Positions 17,912-26,206 of a stretch of DNA of 64,000 bases are shown one piece after another; within the stretch, counting starts at the first letter, position 1; every line of letters begins with the position of its first letter. The notes under the pieces were generated by a model. It searched no databases, was not told the DNA's origin, and saw only the letters and a list, made by a program, of their open reading frames with translations. Source of the stretch: Parasedimentitalea psychrophila (GTDB taxonomy: Bacteria; Pseudomonadota; Alphaproteobacteria; Rhodobacterales; Rhodobacteraceae); NCBI RefSeq assembly GCF_030285785.1, contig NZ_CP127247.1, positions 2,069,501-2,133,500 on the forward strand. The letters run 5' to 3'. Position numbers and translations under genes: made by a program.

Positions 17912-18709
17912 ATGACCCTACGCTTTCCCTTTTTAAAGAAACCGCCACTGGTCGCTGTTGTGCGCCTTGCTGGTGCCATTGGAATGCCCGGCCGCGGTGC
18001 GCTGAGTGATGCCGCACTGGCGCCTGTTCTGCATCGCGCCTTTCGCAAGGGCAAACCCGCTGCGGTGGCGCTGGAAATCAATTCTCCGGGGGGATCGCCG
18101 GTGCAAAGTTCGCTGATCGGCGCGCGTATCCGTCGCCTCGCGGGTGAACTGAAGCTGCCGGTTTACGCCTTTGTCGAGGACGTCGCGGCCTCGGGTGGGT
18201 ACTGGCTGGCGGTTTCGGCGGATGAAATATGGGCCGATGACAGTTCGGTTGTGGGGTCGATCGGGGTGATCTCGTCTGGCTTTGGCGCGCATGAGCTGCT
18301 GGCCCGCCAAGGGGTGGAGCGGCGGGTCTACACCGCTGGCGAAAGCAAATCGATGCTGGACCCATTCCGCCCTGAGAACGCCGAAGACGTAGCACGGCTG
18401 AAGACACTGCTGGGCGATATTCATCAGAATTTCATCCGCCATGTGACCGCGCGGCGTGCGGGTAAGTTGAGCGAGGCGGAGAGCCTGTTCACCGGTGAAA
18501 TCTGGTTGGCGGGTCGGGCCGCTGAATTGGGATTGATCGAGGGTATTGCCCATCTCAAACCCAAAATGCAGGAGATATTCGGTGAGAAAGTCCGGTTTCG
18601 CCGCTACGGCATTAAAAAGCCATTGCTAAGCCGGTTCGGAGTGTCACTGGCGCAGGAGGCACTGGGGAGCGTCGAGGAGCGTGCGGCTTTTGCGCGCTTT
18701 GGTCTCTGA
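17912..18709 (+). CDS. S49-family signal peptide peptidase-like serine protease
   Basis: A 265-residue protease of the SppA/SohB class. LRLAGAIG-like VRLAGAIGMPGRG opens the fold. EINSPGGSPVQSS and VEDVAASGGYWLAVSAD (catalytic Ser in ASGG) and GSIGVI follow. The general-base Lys expected after GVERRVYTAGESKSM is present. Such enzymes degrade cleaved signal peptides or membrane proteins. A GTG at 17891 would add seven residues, but its SD would abut it, so ATG 17912 is favoured with moderate certainty. No clear N-terminal membrane helix is seen, unlike E. coli SppA. Confidence 0.85.
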   Translation: MTLRFPFLKKPPLVAVVRLAGAIGMPGRGALSDAALAPVLHRAFRKGKPAAVALEINSPGGSPVQSSLIGARIRRLAGELKLPVYAFVEDVAASGGYWLAVSADEIWADDSSVVGSIGVISSGFGAHELLARQGVERRVYTAGESKSMLDPFRPENAEDVARLKTLLGDIHQNFIRHVTARRAGKLSEAESLFTGEIWLAGRAAELGLIEGIAHLKPKMQEIFGEKVRFRRYGIKKPLLSRFGVSLAQEALGSVEERAAFARFGL

Positions 18710-18710
18710 T

Positions 18711-18881
18711 ATGATTTTCAAGATCGTTTCTCTGTTTCTGGTGGGAATGGCGGTGCTGGCGATGTTCGGCAAGCTGCGGTTTCCGGGGCAAAAGCGGCTG
18801 CAGTCAGCCCGCTGCCCCAAGTGCGGCCGTTTCAATATTGGTAAAGGCCCCTGTGCCTGTGGAAAAGGACGGCACGGATGA
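18711..18881 (+). CDS. Small membrane protein with C-terminal zinc ribbon (56 aa)
   Basis: The 56-codon frame begins 1 base after the peptidase stop. An N-terminal helix (residues 2-20) would anchor it in the membrane. The C-terminal part holds CPKC and CAC (four Cys in CxxC...CxC), a likely zinc-binding knuckle, ending in a Gly/Lys tail. Its end overlaps the ATG of the antiporter gene by 4 bases, so it is coupled to both neighbours. No function is known; partner of the S49 peptidase or antiporter is an inference from coupling. Confidence 0.75.
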   Translation: MIFKIVSLFLVGMAVLAMFGKLRFPGQKRLQSARCPKCGRFNIGKGPCACGKGRHG

Positions 18882-19831
18882 TGATGCCATGGCTGTTGTC
18901 GGGCTTGGGTCTGGTGATCCTGCTGCTGGCAGGGGATGCGCTGGTGCGCGGTGCGGTAAACCTTAGCCTGCGGTTGGGTGTGCCTGCCTTGATTGTCAGC
19001 CTGACCATCGTGGCCTTTGGCACCTCGGCACCCGAGCTGTTGATCGCCATTCAGGCGGTGTCAGATCATGCCCCCAGTATCGCGCTGGGCAATGTGGTCG
19101 GGTCGAACACGGCCAATATTCTGCTGGTTCTGGGCATTCCGGCAATCCTGACCGGGCTGCACACCAGCGAATGTGATAGCCGCAAGAACTATGTCTTTAT
19201 GCTGATCGCTTCGGTGCTGTTCATTGCGCTGGCCTTTTGCGGCGTGTTTACGGTCTGGTCGGGCTTGATCCTGCTTGCGGCGCTGGCATTGGTGCTGGGG
19301 GTGGCGTTCCTTGAGGCCCGGGCGCATCGTCGGTGTGGATGTGACAGTGGCGATGACCTAGAAGAGATCGACGAAGCCGACCCCAATATGCCCTACTGGC
19401 GCATCGGTGTATATTTGGTGCTGGGGCTGATCGGTCTGCCATTGGGCGCTGACATTCTGGTCGACAACGGCACCGAGATCGCGCGGACCTATCACGTCAG
19501 CGAACGGGTGATCGGCTTGACCCTGATCGCCATCGGCACCTCGCTGCCCGAATTGGCCACCACGGTGATGGCGGCGCTGCGCCGTCAGGCGGACGTGGCA
19601 TTGGGCAATGTCATTGGCTCCAATATGTTCAACCTTCTGGCCATCGTTGGCATCGCCACCTTTATTGGCCCGATCCCGGTTAGCCCCACTTTTCTGGAGT
19701 TTGACCTCTGGGTGATGCTGGCGGCTTCTTTGCTGCTGGTGCCCTTTGTGTTCTTCAAGCAGGACATCACCCGAAACTGGGGTTTTGTACTGACGGGGCT
19801 TTATCTGGCCTACATGGCGGCGGTCCTGTAA
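18878..19831 (+). CDS. Calcium/sodium antiporter (CaCA family, YrbG-like)
   Basis: A 317-residue membrane protein with two inverted homologous halves. Each has the alpha-repeat ion-binding motif: AFGTSAPELLIAIQA (about 47-61) and AIGTSLPELATTVMA (about 211-225), with the GTSxPE core and the following GNVVGSN / GNVIGSN. A short acidic loop lies between the halves. The family exchanges Na+ or K+ for Ca2+ across the inner membrane. It starts within the end of the zinc-ribbon gene. Confidence 0.93.
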   Translation: MMMPWLLSGLGLVILLLAGDALVRGAVNLSLRLGVPALIVSLTIVAFGTSAPELLIAIQAVSDHAPSIALGNVVGSNTANILLVLGIPAILTGLHTSECDSRKNYVFMLIASVLFIALAFCGVFTVWSGLILLAALALVLGVAFLEARAHRRCGCDSGDDLEEIDEADPNMPYWRIGVYLVLGLIGLPLGADILVDNGTEIARTYHVSERVIGLTLIAIGTSLPELATTVMAALRRQADVALGNVIGSNMFNLLAIVGIATFIGPIPVSPTFLEFDLWVMLAASLLLVPFVFFKQDITRNWGFVLTGLYLAYMAAVL

Positions 19832-19865
19832 ACCCAATGCTGCAGCCGCTAGAAAAGGATGGATC

Positions 19866-20642
19866 ATGCGCGCATTGGTAACCGGGGCTGGCAAGCGGCT
19901 GGGCCGGGCCATGGCCCTGAAGCTGGCGGCGCGTGGCTATGACGTGGCCGTCCACTACGGCAACTCGCAACGGGAAGCACAGGATACCGTAGCCGAGATC
20001 CGTGCGCTGGACCGTCAGGCTGTCGCGCTCCGGGCGGATCTGCTGTCCGAGGAGGCGGCGCAGGACCTGCTGCCCGCCGCCGCACTTGCCCTTGGCGGAC
20101 CGATCACCTGCCTGGTCAACAATGCCTCGATTTTCGAACATGACAGGGCCACCACAGCCAGCCGAGACAGTTGGGACCGGCATATGGGGAGCAACCTGCG
20201 GGCGCCCTTTGTGCTGATCCAGAATATGGCAGCGCAGGATCTGGACCTTTCGCTGGACGCCAATGGTGAACCGCTGGCCGCTGGCCTGGTGGTCAATATG
20301 ATCGACCAGCGGGTGCGCAAGCTAACGCCTGAGTTCTTTAGCTACACTCTGGCCAAATCAGCCCTCTGGACCCTGACGCAAACCGCCGCGCAGGCGCTGT
20401 CGCCTCTGTTGCGGGTGAATGCCATTGGCCCTGGCCCGACCCTGGCTGGTCCGCGCCAGTCGCTTGATGACTTTACCCAGCAACGCGCCAGCACCCTGTT
20501 GCAACGCGGTGCCAACCCCGGTGATGTCACCGCTGCATTGGCCTATCTGCTGGATGCGCCAGCCGTTACCGGGCAGATGATTTGTGTCGATGGCGGCCAA
20601 CATTTGAGCTGGCAAACCGCCGATGCCATGGGGCGCGAATAG
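19866..20642 (+). CDS. SDR-family oxidoreductase, pteridine reductase/FolM-like
   Basis: A 258-residue SDR with TGAGKRLGRA at residues 6-15. The Arg after Lys is the NADPH-selecting motif of pteridine reductases and dihydromonapterin reductase. It also has LVNNASIF, MIDQ in place of the SS motif and the catalytic YTLAK. NADPH-dependent reduction of a pterin is the likely activity, by family resemblance only. In contrast to the SDR at 7077, the catalytic Tyr and Lys are both present. It lies 34 bases after the antiporter gene. Confidence 0.8.
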   Translation: MRALVTGAGKRLGRAMALKLAARGYDVAVHYGNSQREAQDTVAEIRALDRQAVALRADLLSEEAAQDLLPAAALALGGPITCLVNNASIFEHDRATTASRDSWDRHMGSNLRAPFVLIQNMAAQDLDLSLDANGEPLAAGLVVNMIDQRVRKLTPEFFSYTLAKSALWTLTQTAAQALSPLLRVNAIGPGPTLAGPRQSLDDFTQQRASTLLQRGANPGDVTAALAYLLDAPAVTGQMICVDGGQHLSWQTADAMGRE

Positions 20643-20955
20643 CTGACAATTCGTGCCCTATGCGCACAACTCGCCGAAAGTTGTGCACCGGGGGCAATTC
20701 AGCCGTAAAAAATCAACAAAAATGTTTATGTTTTCAACAAGTTAACAAGTGTTCAAAAAAGAACTCAACAATATCAGGTGGTTGCAATTTCGCCTAAAAA
20801 ATAAGCAAACCCGGTTTTTCTCTCGTTTTCAACGAAAACTGCCGGATACCCAAAAGATATCTCCACAGTTACCCACAGGATCGGTGGATTTGTTAATGCT
20901 TGAAATATGCGCTTGAACATTGCAGCCCGGGGCAGGGAATCATATCTCTGGTAAC
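20643..20955. other. AT-rich gap upstream of uvrC with DnaA-box-like pair
   Basis: 313 bases, clearly richer in A+T than its surroundings between 20700 and 20860. It contains GTTC-N6-GAAC (20751-20764), a hairpin GTTTTC-AAC-GAAAAC, and ATCTCCACA followed one base later by TTACCCACA (20869-20887). These two differ from the DnaA box TTATCCACA at two and one positions. It may hold the uvrC promoter. No gene seen. Confidence 0.4.
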
Positions 20956-22845
20956 ATGATTGATTTGCCCCCCACAGAGCCGCCCGAGCCAGCTGAATCA
21001 CTTGAACCGGTAACCGGCTATGCTGTGGTGCTGGGCTACCTGAATACGCTGGATGGGTCCCCCGGTGTGTATCGGATGCTCGATGCCGAGAACCGGGTTC
21101 TCTATGTTGGCAAGGCGCGCAACTTGCGGGCGCGGGTTTCGAATTACAGCCGCCCGGGTCACAGTCCGCGCATCGAGCGAATGATAGCGCTGACCCGCTC
21201 GATGATGTTCCTGACCACCCGCACCGAGACCGAGGCGCTGCTGCTGGAGCAGAACCTGATCAAGCAGCTCAAGCCGAAGTACAATGTGCTGTTGCGCGAC
21301 GACAAAAGCTTTCCGAACATCCTGCTGGGCAAATCGCATGACTATCCGCAGATCAAAAAGCACCGCGGTGCGCGCAAGGAAAAGGGCAGCTATTTTGGCC
21401 CCTTTGCCAGCGCCGGGGCTGTCAACCGAACCCTGAACCAGTTGCAAAAGGCATTCCTGCTGCGCAATTGTTCTGACTCCATGTTCGAAAGCCGCAGCCG
21501 CCCCTGTTTGCAACACCAGATCAAACGCTGTTCGGCGCCCTGCACCGGGGCGATCACCCGCGAGGACTACGCCAGCAGTGTGCACGACGCCGAACGCTTC
21601 TTGTCGGGCCGATCTACCAAAGTGCAGGAAGAACTGGCGGCACAAATGATGACGGCCTCCGAAGCGATGGAATTTGAACGCGCCGCCGCCCTGCGCGACC
21701 GGATCAAAGCCTTGACGCAGGTGCAGACGGCGCAGGGTATCAACCCGCGCGGCGTCGCCGAGGCGGATATCATCGGATTGCATATGGACGGTGGTCAGGC
21801 CTGCGTGCAGGTGTTCTTTATTCGCGCCAACCAGAACTGGGGCAATCAGGATTTCTACCCGCGTATCGGCGCGGATATTTCTCCGGCCGAGGTAATGGAG
21901 GCCTTTATCGGCCAGTTCTACGACAACAAAGAGCCGCCCCGCCAATTGATCCTGTCGGACGGTATTGAGAACGAAGACCTGATGACCGAGGCGCTCAGCG
22001 GCAAGGCTGCACACCGGGTCGAAATCATAACGCCACAGCGCGGCGAAAAGGCAGAACTGATCGCCTTTGCGGTTCGCAACGCCCGCGAATCCCTGGCCCG
22101 CCGCATGTCCGAAAGCGCCACCCAGGCCAAGCTGCTGCGGGGCCTGGCCGAGGCCTTTGACCTCGATGCTCCGCCACAGCGGATTGAAGTCTACGACAAC
22201 TCGCATATTCAGGGCACCAACGCGGTTGGCGGCATGATCGTGGCTGGCCCCGAGGGCTTCATGAAAAAGGCCTACCGCAAGTTCAACATCAAGGGCGATG
22301 ACCTGACCCCGGGTGATGATTTTGGCATGATGAAAGAAGTGCTGCACCGGCGGTTTTCCCGGCTGCAAAAGGAAGACCCGGATCGCAGCAAGGGGCACTG
22401 GCCGGATCTGCTGCTGATCGACGGCGGCGCCGGTCAGGTCTCGGCTGTCGAGCAGATCATGCAAGAACATGGTGTGGGTGACATTCCGATGGTTGGTGTG
22501 GCCAAAGGCGTTGACCGCGACCACGGCAAGGAAGAGTTCCACCGCACCGGTCAGCGCCCCTTTGCACTGCAACGCAACGACCCGGTGCTGTATTTTGTTC
22601 AGCGCATGCGGGATGAGGCGCACCGCTTTGCCATTGGCACCCACCGCGCCAAACGCGCCAAGGCGATGAGTGCCACGCCGCTGGACGACGTGCCGGGCGT
22701 TGGCGCCAGCCGCAAACGGGCACTGCTGGCACATTTTGGCAGCGCCAAGGCGGTCAGCCGCGCCAACCTGTCCGACCTCAAAGTGGTCGAAGGGGTCTCG
22801 GTGGCGCTGGCGCAGCGCATATATGATTTCTTTCAGGATAAATGA
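20956..22845 (+). CDS. uvrC: Excinuclease ABC subunit C
   Basis: The dual-incision nuclease of nucleotide excision repair; it makes the 3' cut with its GIY-YIG domain and the 5' cut with its RNase H-like domain. The 629-residue product shows the GIY-YIG core (GSPGVYRM...[16 protein letters not shown], about 34-67), a cysteine cluster [13 protein letters not shown], the UVR segment ([14 protein letters not shown]), the C-terminal nuclease domain with EVYDNSH and DGGAGQ, and a helix-hairpin-helix end ([15 protein letters not shown]). ATG 20956 fits homologs; an upstream start is rejected. Confidence 0.96.
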   Translation: MIDLPPTEPPEPAESLEPVTGYAVVLGYLNTLDGSPGVYRMLDAENRVLYVGKARNLRARVSNYSRPGHSPRIERMIALTRSMMFLTTRTETEALLLEQNLIKQLKPKYNVLLRDDKSFPNILLGKSHDYPQIKKHRGARKEKGSYFGPFASAGAVNRTLNQLQKAFLLRNCSDSMFESRSRPCLQHQIKRCSAPCTGAITREDYASSVHDAERFLSGRSTKVQEELAAQMMTASEAMEFERAAALRDRIKALTQVQTAQGINPRGVAEADIIGLHMDGGQACVQVFFIRANQNWGNQDFYPRIGADISPAEVMEAFIGQFYDNKEPPRQLILSDGIENEDLMTEALSGKAAHRVEIITPQRGEKAELIAFAVRNARESLARRMSESATQAKLLRGLAEAFDLDAPPQRIEVYDNSHIQGTNAVGGMIVAGPEGFMKKAYRKFNIKGDDLTPGDDFGMMKEVLHRRFSRLQKEDPDRSKGHWPDLLLIDGGAGQVSAVEQIMQEHGVGDIPMVGVAKGVDRDHGKEEFHRTGQRPFALQRNDPVLYFVQRMRDEAHRFAIGTHRAKRAKAMSATPLDDVPGVGASRKRALLAHFGSAKAVSRANLSDLKVVEGVSVALAQRIYDFFQDK

Positions 22846-22881
22846 CGCCGCAAATCGCTGAAAACAGAACCAAATCCCTTG

Positions 22882-22910
22882 TTCATCTGGCTCTAAATAT
22901 CCCCGCCGGA
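22882..22910 (-). repeat. Second copy of the GGGATATTT...GCCAGATGAA repeat (inverted)
   Basis: Read on the minus strand: a GC-rich stretch, GGGGATATTT, four bases, then GCCAGATGAA. It shares the tail seen behind hemE at 11164-11185. It lies between uvrC and pgsA. Confidence 0.65.
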
Positions 22911-22986
22911 GGCATCTTCCCCTTTAGGGGGGAATTTTGCCAGCATCGGCTTTCCACTCGCGCACGAGCAAGTTAAGGTCCGCTTT

Positions 22987-23652
22987 ATGATATGGAATGT
23001 ACCCAATATTCTAACGTTGTTGCGTCTGGTGGCCGCTCCTGGTCTTGCAGTGATGTTTCTCTATTTCAGCCGCCCCTATGCGGATTGGTTTGCATTGACG
23101 CTGTTTGTCATTGCAGCGCTGACCGATTGGGTTGATGGATATCTCGCACGCACCTGGAAGCAGGAAACCAAACTGGGCGCCATGCTGGACCCGATTGCCG
23201 ACAAGGCGATGGTGGTGATCGCCCTGATGGTGATTGTCGGCTACTCTTCGATGTCCCCCTGGCTGGTGCTGCCTGCCACCTTTATCCTGTTCCGCGAGGT
23301 CTTCGTCTCGGGCTTGCGTGAATTTCTTGGCGATACCGCTGGTACGCTGAAAGTGACGCCGCTGGCCAAGTGGAAGACCACGGCGCAGATGGTGGCGATT
23401 GCGGTGCTGTTTGCTCAGGGTATTTTTGAGCATTACCTGGGCATGGCAACCTGGGGAATGGATCAGCCCTTTGTCGAGCGGATCATGGCGGGCGAAGTTG
23501 ACGACCTGCAGGGGGTCCGCTGGAAGTTCGAAGCCATGGTCTGGTCCGGTCGAGCTGGCCTGTGGTTGCTGTGGGTCGCTGCAGCGCTGACCCTGATTAC
23601 CGGTGCTGACTACCTGCGCAAGGCCTTCCCGTTTCTGAAGGAAAATACCTGA
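22987..23652 (+). CDS. pgsA: CDP-diacylglycerol-glycerol-3-phosphate 3-phosphatidyltransferase
   Basis: Makes phosphatidylglycerophosphate, the first committed step to phosphatidylglycerol. The 221-residue membrane protein starts NVPNILTLLRLVAAP and carries the CDP-alcohol phosphotransferase motif DG-x2-AR-x8-G-x3-D-x3-D as DWVDGYLARTWKQ...GAMLDPIADK (about 48-73). About 20 extra residues near position 165-185 form a polar insertion. Its last base overlaps the first base of moaD, as often seen in Rhodobacterales uvrC-pgsA-moaDE clusters. Confidence 0.94.
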   Translation: MIWNVPNILTLLRLVAAPGLAVMFLYFSRPYADWFALTLFVIAALTDWVDGYLARTWKQETKLGAMLDPIADKAMVVIALMVIVGYSSMSPWLVLPATFILFREVFVSGLREFLGDTAGTLKVTPLAKWKTTAQMVAIAVLFAQGIFEHYLGMATWGMDQPFVERIMAGEVDDLQGVRWKFEAMVWSGRAGLWLLWVAAALTLITGADYLRKAFPFLKENT

Positions 23653-23897
23653 TGGACATCCTTTATTTTGCCTGGGTTCGCGAACGTATCGGCGTGCCGC
23701 GCGAATGGGTTGAAACCAGCGCCACCACTGTCGCCGCACTGGTCGAGGAACTGCGCGGCCGCGAGGATCGCTATGCGGCTGCCTTTGCAGACCTGTCGGC
23801 CCTGCGGGTGGCATTGGACCAAGAGCTGAGTGATTTTGACGCCTCGTTGAATGGCGTGCGTGAAGTGGCGTTCTTTCCACCGATGACCGGGGGCTGA
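23652..23897 (+). CDS. moaD: Molybdopterin synthase sulfur carrier subunit
   Basis: An 81-residue ubiquitin-like protein ending in the Gly-Gly that is converted to a thiocarboxylate (FFPPMTGG). It donates sulfur to precursor Z (cPMP) in the MoaD-MoaE complex. It overlaps pgsA by one base and is followed after 4 bases by moaE. Confidence 0.93.
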   Translation: MDILYFAWVRERIGVPREWVETSATTVAALVEELRGREDRYAAAFADLSALRVALDQELSDFDASLNGVREVAFFPPMTGG

Positions 23898-23901
23898 TCC
23901 A

Positions 23902-24348
23902 ATGCGGGTATCGGTGCAGGGTGAGCGTTTCGAGCTGGGACATGAGGCCGAAGCCTTTGCCCAAGCCAACACAAGCGCCGGCGCCATTGTCACCTTTACC
24001 GGCATCGTGCGGCAGGCGGATCAGGGCGGTTTGGTGGCGATGGAGATCGAACACTATCCGGGCATGACCCACAAGGCTCTGACTGAAATCGCGCAAACTG
24101 CGCTGGAGCGCTGGTCACTGCGCGATGCGCTGGTCATTCACCGCTATGGCCGTCTGGCGCCGGGGGAGCTGATCATGATGGTCGCCACCGCCGCGCGCCA
24201 TCGCAAAGATGCCTTTGAGGCGGCCGAATATCTGATGGATTACCTCAAGTCCCGGGCTCCGTTCTGGAAAAAAGAAGTGCTGGCTGACGGGGCGGAAAAT
24301 TGGGTGGCCTCTAGGGCTGAGGACGAGGATGCGCTGAACCGCTGGTAG
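23902..24348 (+). CDS. moaE: Molybdopterin synthase catalytic subunit
   Basis: A 148-residue MoaE. The family core reads GAIVTFTGIVR (about 27-37), MEIEHYPGM, HRYGRLAPGE, and the C-terminal YLKSRAPFWKKE with the catalytic Lys pair. With MoaD it converts cPMP into molybdopterin. Repeat element E3 begins immediately after its stop. Confidence 0.94.
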   Translation: MRVSVQGERFELGHEAEAFAQANTSAGAIVTFTGIVRQADQGGLVAMEIEHYPGMTHKALTEIAQTALERWSLRDALVIHRYGRLAPGELIMMVATAARHRKDAFEAAEYLMDYLKSRAPFWKKEVLADGAENWVASRAEDEDALNRW

Positions 24349-24421
24349 GGCTCCCGCCCGTCATACGATCATTTCATGATCTTCTCCCGTTGGGCCGGGC
24401 GCGCGGCCTGCGGCCGCGCGG
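24349..24421 (+). repeat. Two-hairpin intergenic element, copy E3
   Basis: GGCTCCCGCCCGTC, hairpin (GATCAT, loop TTC, ATGATC at 24367-24381), linker CTCCCGTTGGGC, second hairpin (CGCGCGGCC, loop TGC, GGCCGCGCG at 24400-24420). Ends and linker match E1 and E2 while both stems have unrelated sequences that still pair. Confidence 0.75.
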
Positions 24422-24681
24422 TGTCGATCCGTTGAAAATAAACCTCATAGCCGGACCGGATGTCACCGACCTTGTCGCAGTTGCCCCGATTTTCTCAGGC
24501 GGCTGCGGCGCATATCGTGCAACGATTTCGGATCAGGCCGCATGGGATCGCGCCTTGCGCCGCAAGACTTGTAAGCTGGCTTGTTACCCAGCTCCGGCGC
24601 AGCCAGTACCTGCAAAACGACGGCGCAAGTGCTCAGCTGAGCAGGCAGCGGGCTGGCTCAAGCGCAAGGGGCTCGGACAAA
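24422..24681. other. Gap between element E3 and the interrupted secreted-protein gene; no gene seen
   Basis: 260 bases with only short overlapping frames that resemble no known protein on either strand. Probably decayed sequence next to the IS insertion. Confidence 0.4.
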
Positions 24682-24833
24682 TCAAAGATGCCGTTTCAAT
24701 CCGCAAAAGGCCTGCCTCAGTCGAGGATTGCGCGGTTCCAGGCCATTGGGGGGGCAGGCCATTGGAATTCCAGGACACTGATGGTGTGGAGTCCTCACCC
24801 ACCAGTCGGCATCGAAGTGTGCCATATTGGTGA
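24682..24833 (-). pseudogene. 3' part of a small secreted-protein gene split by the IS3 element (tentative)
   Basis: If the IS at 24834-26064 is removed, the minus-strand frame running from 26206 into the insertion site continues here in frame and stops at 24682 (joined length 97 codons plus stop). This part would encode a Cys- and Pro-containing tail starting FTNMAHFDADWW. The rejoined frame could be coincidence, so confidence is low. No family recognised. Confidence 0.35.
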
Positions 24834-24896
24834 TGGACCTGTCACGGTATTGTTCCGCCCCTTTGAGAGCATATTCTGCCCCAAAGGAGATACACC

Positions 24897-25172
24897 ATGG
24901 CACCACGACCATCCGAAGAATTCAAACGCGACGCAGTGCGGATCGCACTGACCAGCGGGCTGACCCGCCGACAGGCGTCCTCCGATCTTGGGGTTGGTAT
25001 GTCCACCCTGTGCAAGTGGATCAGAACCTATCGTGACGCGGACGTTGTTTCGAAAGAGGATCAGGAACTGGCCAATGAGAACGAGCGCCTTCGCCGGGAA
25101 AACCGCCTTCTACGTGAGGAGAGGGAGCTGCTAAAAAAAGCAACAATCTTCTTTGCGGACCAAAGCAAATGA
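24897..25172 (+). CDS. IS3-family transposase OrfA (HTH protein)
   Basis: A 91-residue DNA-binding subunit. The helix-turn-helix (HTH_Tnp_1) occupies residues about 8-45 (EEFKRDAVRIALTSGLTRRQ..., WIRTYRD), followed by a leucine-zipper coiled coil (NENERLRRENRLLREERELLKK in parts). It carries the A-rich slippery run near its 3' end. By itself OrfA represses transposition in this family. Confidence 0.93.
   Translation: MAPRPSEEFKRDAVRIALTSGLTRRQASSDLGVGMSTLCKWIRTYRDADVVSKEDQELANENERLRRENRLLREERELLKKATIFFADQSK
25133..25140 (+). promoter_or_regulatory. Programmed -1 frameshift site (A7G) joining OrfA and OrfB
   Basis: Seven A followed by G lies in the orfA frame as CTA AAA AAA GCA. A -1 slip places ribosomes in the orfB frame, which is open from here to the orfB ATG. 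This is the known way IS3 elements make the OrfAB transposase. A 4-base overlap (ATGA at 25169) allows separate OrfB synthesis too. Confidence 0.75.
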
Positions 25173-26026
25173 GGTTTTCATTTGTTGAAAAGCACCGCAA
25201 TAGCATTCCCACAGAGCGACTTTGCCGGATTGTGGATGTCACCCCACGTGGCTACCGAGCCTGGCGCAAACGCCCTGCCTGCCAGCGTCAACGTGGGGAT
25301 ATGGTTCTGTTGGCCCACATCCGGGAGCAGCACCGCCTGAGTTTGCAGAGCTACGGCCGACCGAGAATGGTCGAAGAACTGAAAGAGCTTGGTCTGGATA
25401 TTGGTCACCGCCGTGTCGGCCGATTGATGCGCCAGAACGGCATATCTGTTGTCAGAACCCGTAAGTACAAGGCCACAACGGACAGCAATCACAAGTTCAA
25501 CATCACGCCAAACCTGCTGAACCGGAACTTCTCAGCAGATCGACCCAATCAAAAATGGGTTGTTGATATCAGCTACATCTGGACCCGCGAGGGCTGGCTC
25601 TATCTGGCCGTGGTTCTGGACCTGTACTCCAGGCGCGTGGTCGGTTGGGCTGTCAGCAACCGGATGAAGCGCGATCTGGCCATACGGGCGCTGAACATGG
25701 CCATAACCCTGCGCAGGCCGCCCAAAGGATGCATCCATCATTCTGATAGGGGCAGCCAATATTGCTCGCAGGATTACCAGAAAATCCTGCGCCGGTATGG
25801 CTTCAAGGTATCCATGAGCGGCAAGGGTAATTGCTATGATAACGCCGCAATGGAAACCTTCTTCAAAACCATCAAAGCGGAATTGATCTGGCGGCACTCT
25901 TGGCAAACCCGCAGGGCTGCTGAGATCGCCATCTTCGAGTACATTAATGGGTTCTATAATCCCCGCCGGAGACACTCGGCATTAGGCTGGAAAAGTCCCT
26001 TGGCTTTTGAAAAGATCGCCGCCTAA
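25169..26026 (+). CDS. IS3-family transposase OrfB (DDE integrase core)
   Basis: A 285-residue catalytic subunit. It has an N-terminal HTH_21 domain (about 40-100) and an rve integrase core with the DDE residues: first Asp in WVVDISYI, second in HHSDRGSQY, Glu in NAAMETFFKTIKAEL, followed by the typical NGFYNPRRRHSALGWKSP end. Complete, with no stop or frameshift, so probably functional. Confidence 0.95.
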   Translation: MRFSFVEKHRNSIPTERLCRIVDVTPRGYRAWRKRPACQRQRGDMVLLAHIREQHRLSLQSYGRPRMVEELKELGLDIGHRRVGRLMRQNGISVVRTRKYKATTDSNHKFNITPNLLNRNFSADRPNQKWVVDISYIWTREGWLYLAVVLDLYSRRVVGWAVSNRMKRDLAIRALNMAITLRRPPKGCIHHSDRGSQYCSQDYQKILRRYGFKVSMSGKGNCYDNAAMETFFKTIKAELIWRHSWQTRRAAEIAIFEYINGFYNPRRRHSALGWKSPLAFEKIAA

Positions 26027-26064
26027 ATGAGCACAAGGGGCGGAACGAAAGCGGGACAGGTCCA

Positions 26065-26206
26065 ATACCTCCTCTTTAGTTGGTGAGCCTTCGTTGTTCT
26101 CGATAATGAGTCCGCCGGGTTGAACACAGCTCCATGCATTGGCCACCCCAGCTGGTAGAAGTGAAAATACTAAGAGTGAAAGCAAACCGGCCTGCGCCTT
26201 CATCAT
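26065..26206 (-). pseudogene. 5' part of a secreted-protein gene interrupted by the IS3 element
   Basis: The minus-strand frame starts at 26206 and encodes a clean signal peptide (MMKAQAGLLSLLVFSLLP, cleavage near VANA/WS) and about 25 mature residues (SCVQPGGLIIENNEGSPTKEEV). It then runs into the right end of the IS. The gene is therefore disrupted. Function unknown; the mature start with a Cys suggests a small periplasmic protein. Confidence 0.55.

Larger units (their letters stand above)
24834..26064 (+). mobile_element. IS3-family insertion sequence, complete (1231 bp)
   Basis: Bounded by imperfect inverted repeats. The left end TGGACCTGTC...GTTCCGCCCCTT (24834-24862) matches the complement of the right end (TGGACCTGTC...CGTTCCGCCCCTT, 26038-26064). 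It contains orfA and orfB in the order and size expected for IS3, with an A7G slippery run where the frames overlap. No matching short target duplication is visible (TGA left, ATA right), so the insertion is either old or followed a rearrangement. All parts look intact, so it may be active. Confidence 0.93.

Noticed and set aside
24390-24951. Two overlapping plus-strand frames running into the IS3 left end
   Set aside because: They start in repeat E3 or unassigned sequence and cross the IS boundary, with low-complexity, Arg/Ser-rich products and no family likeness.
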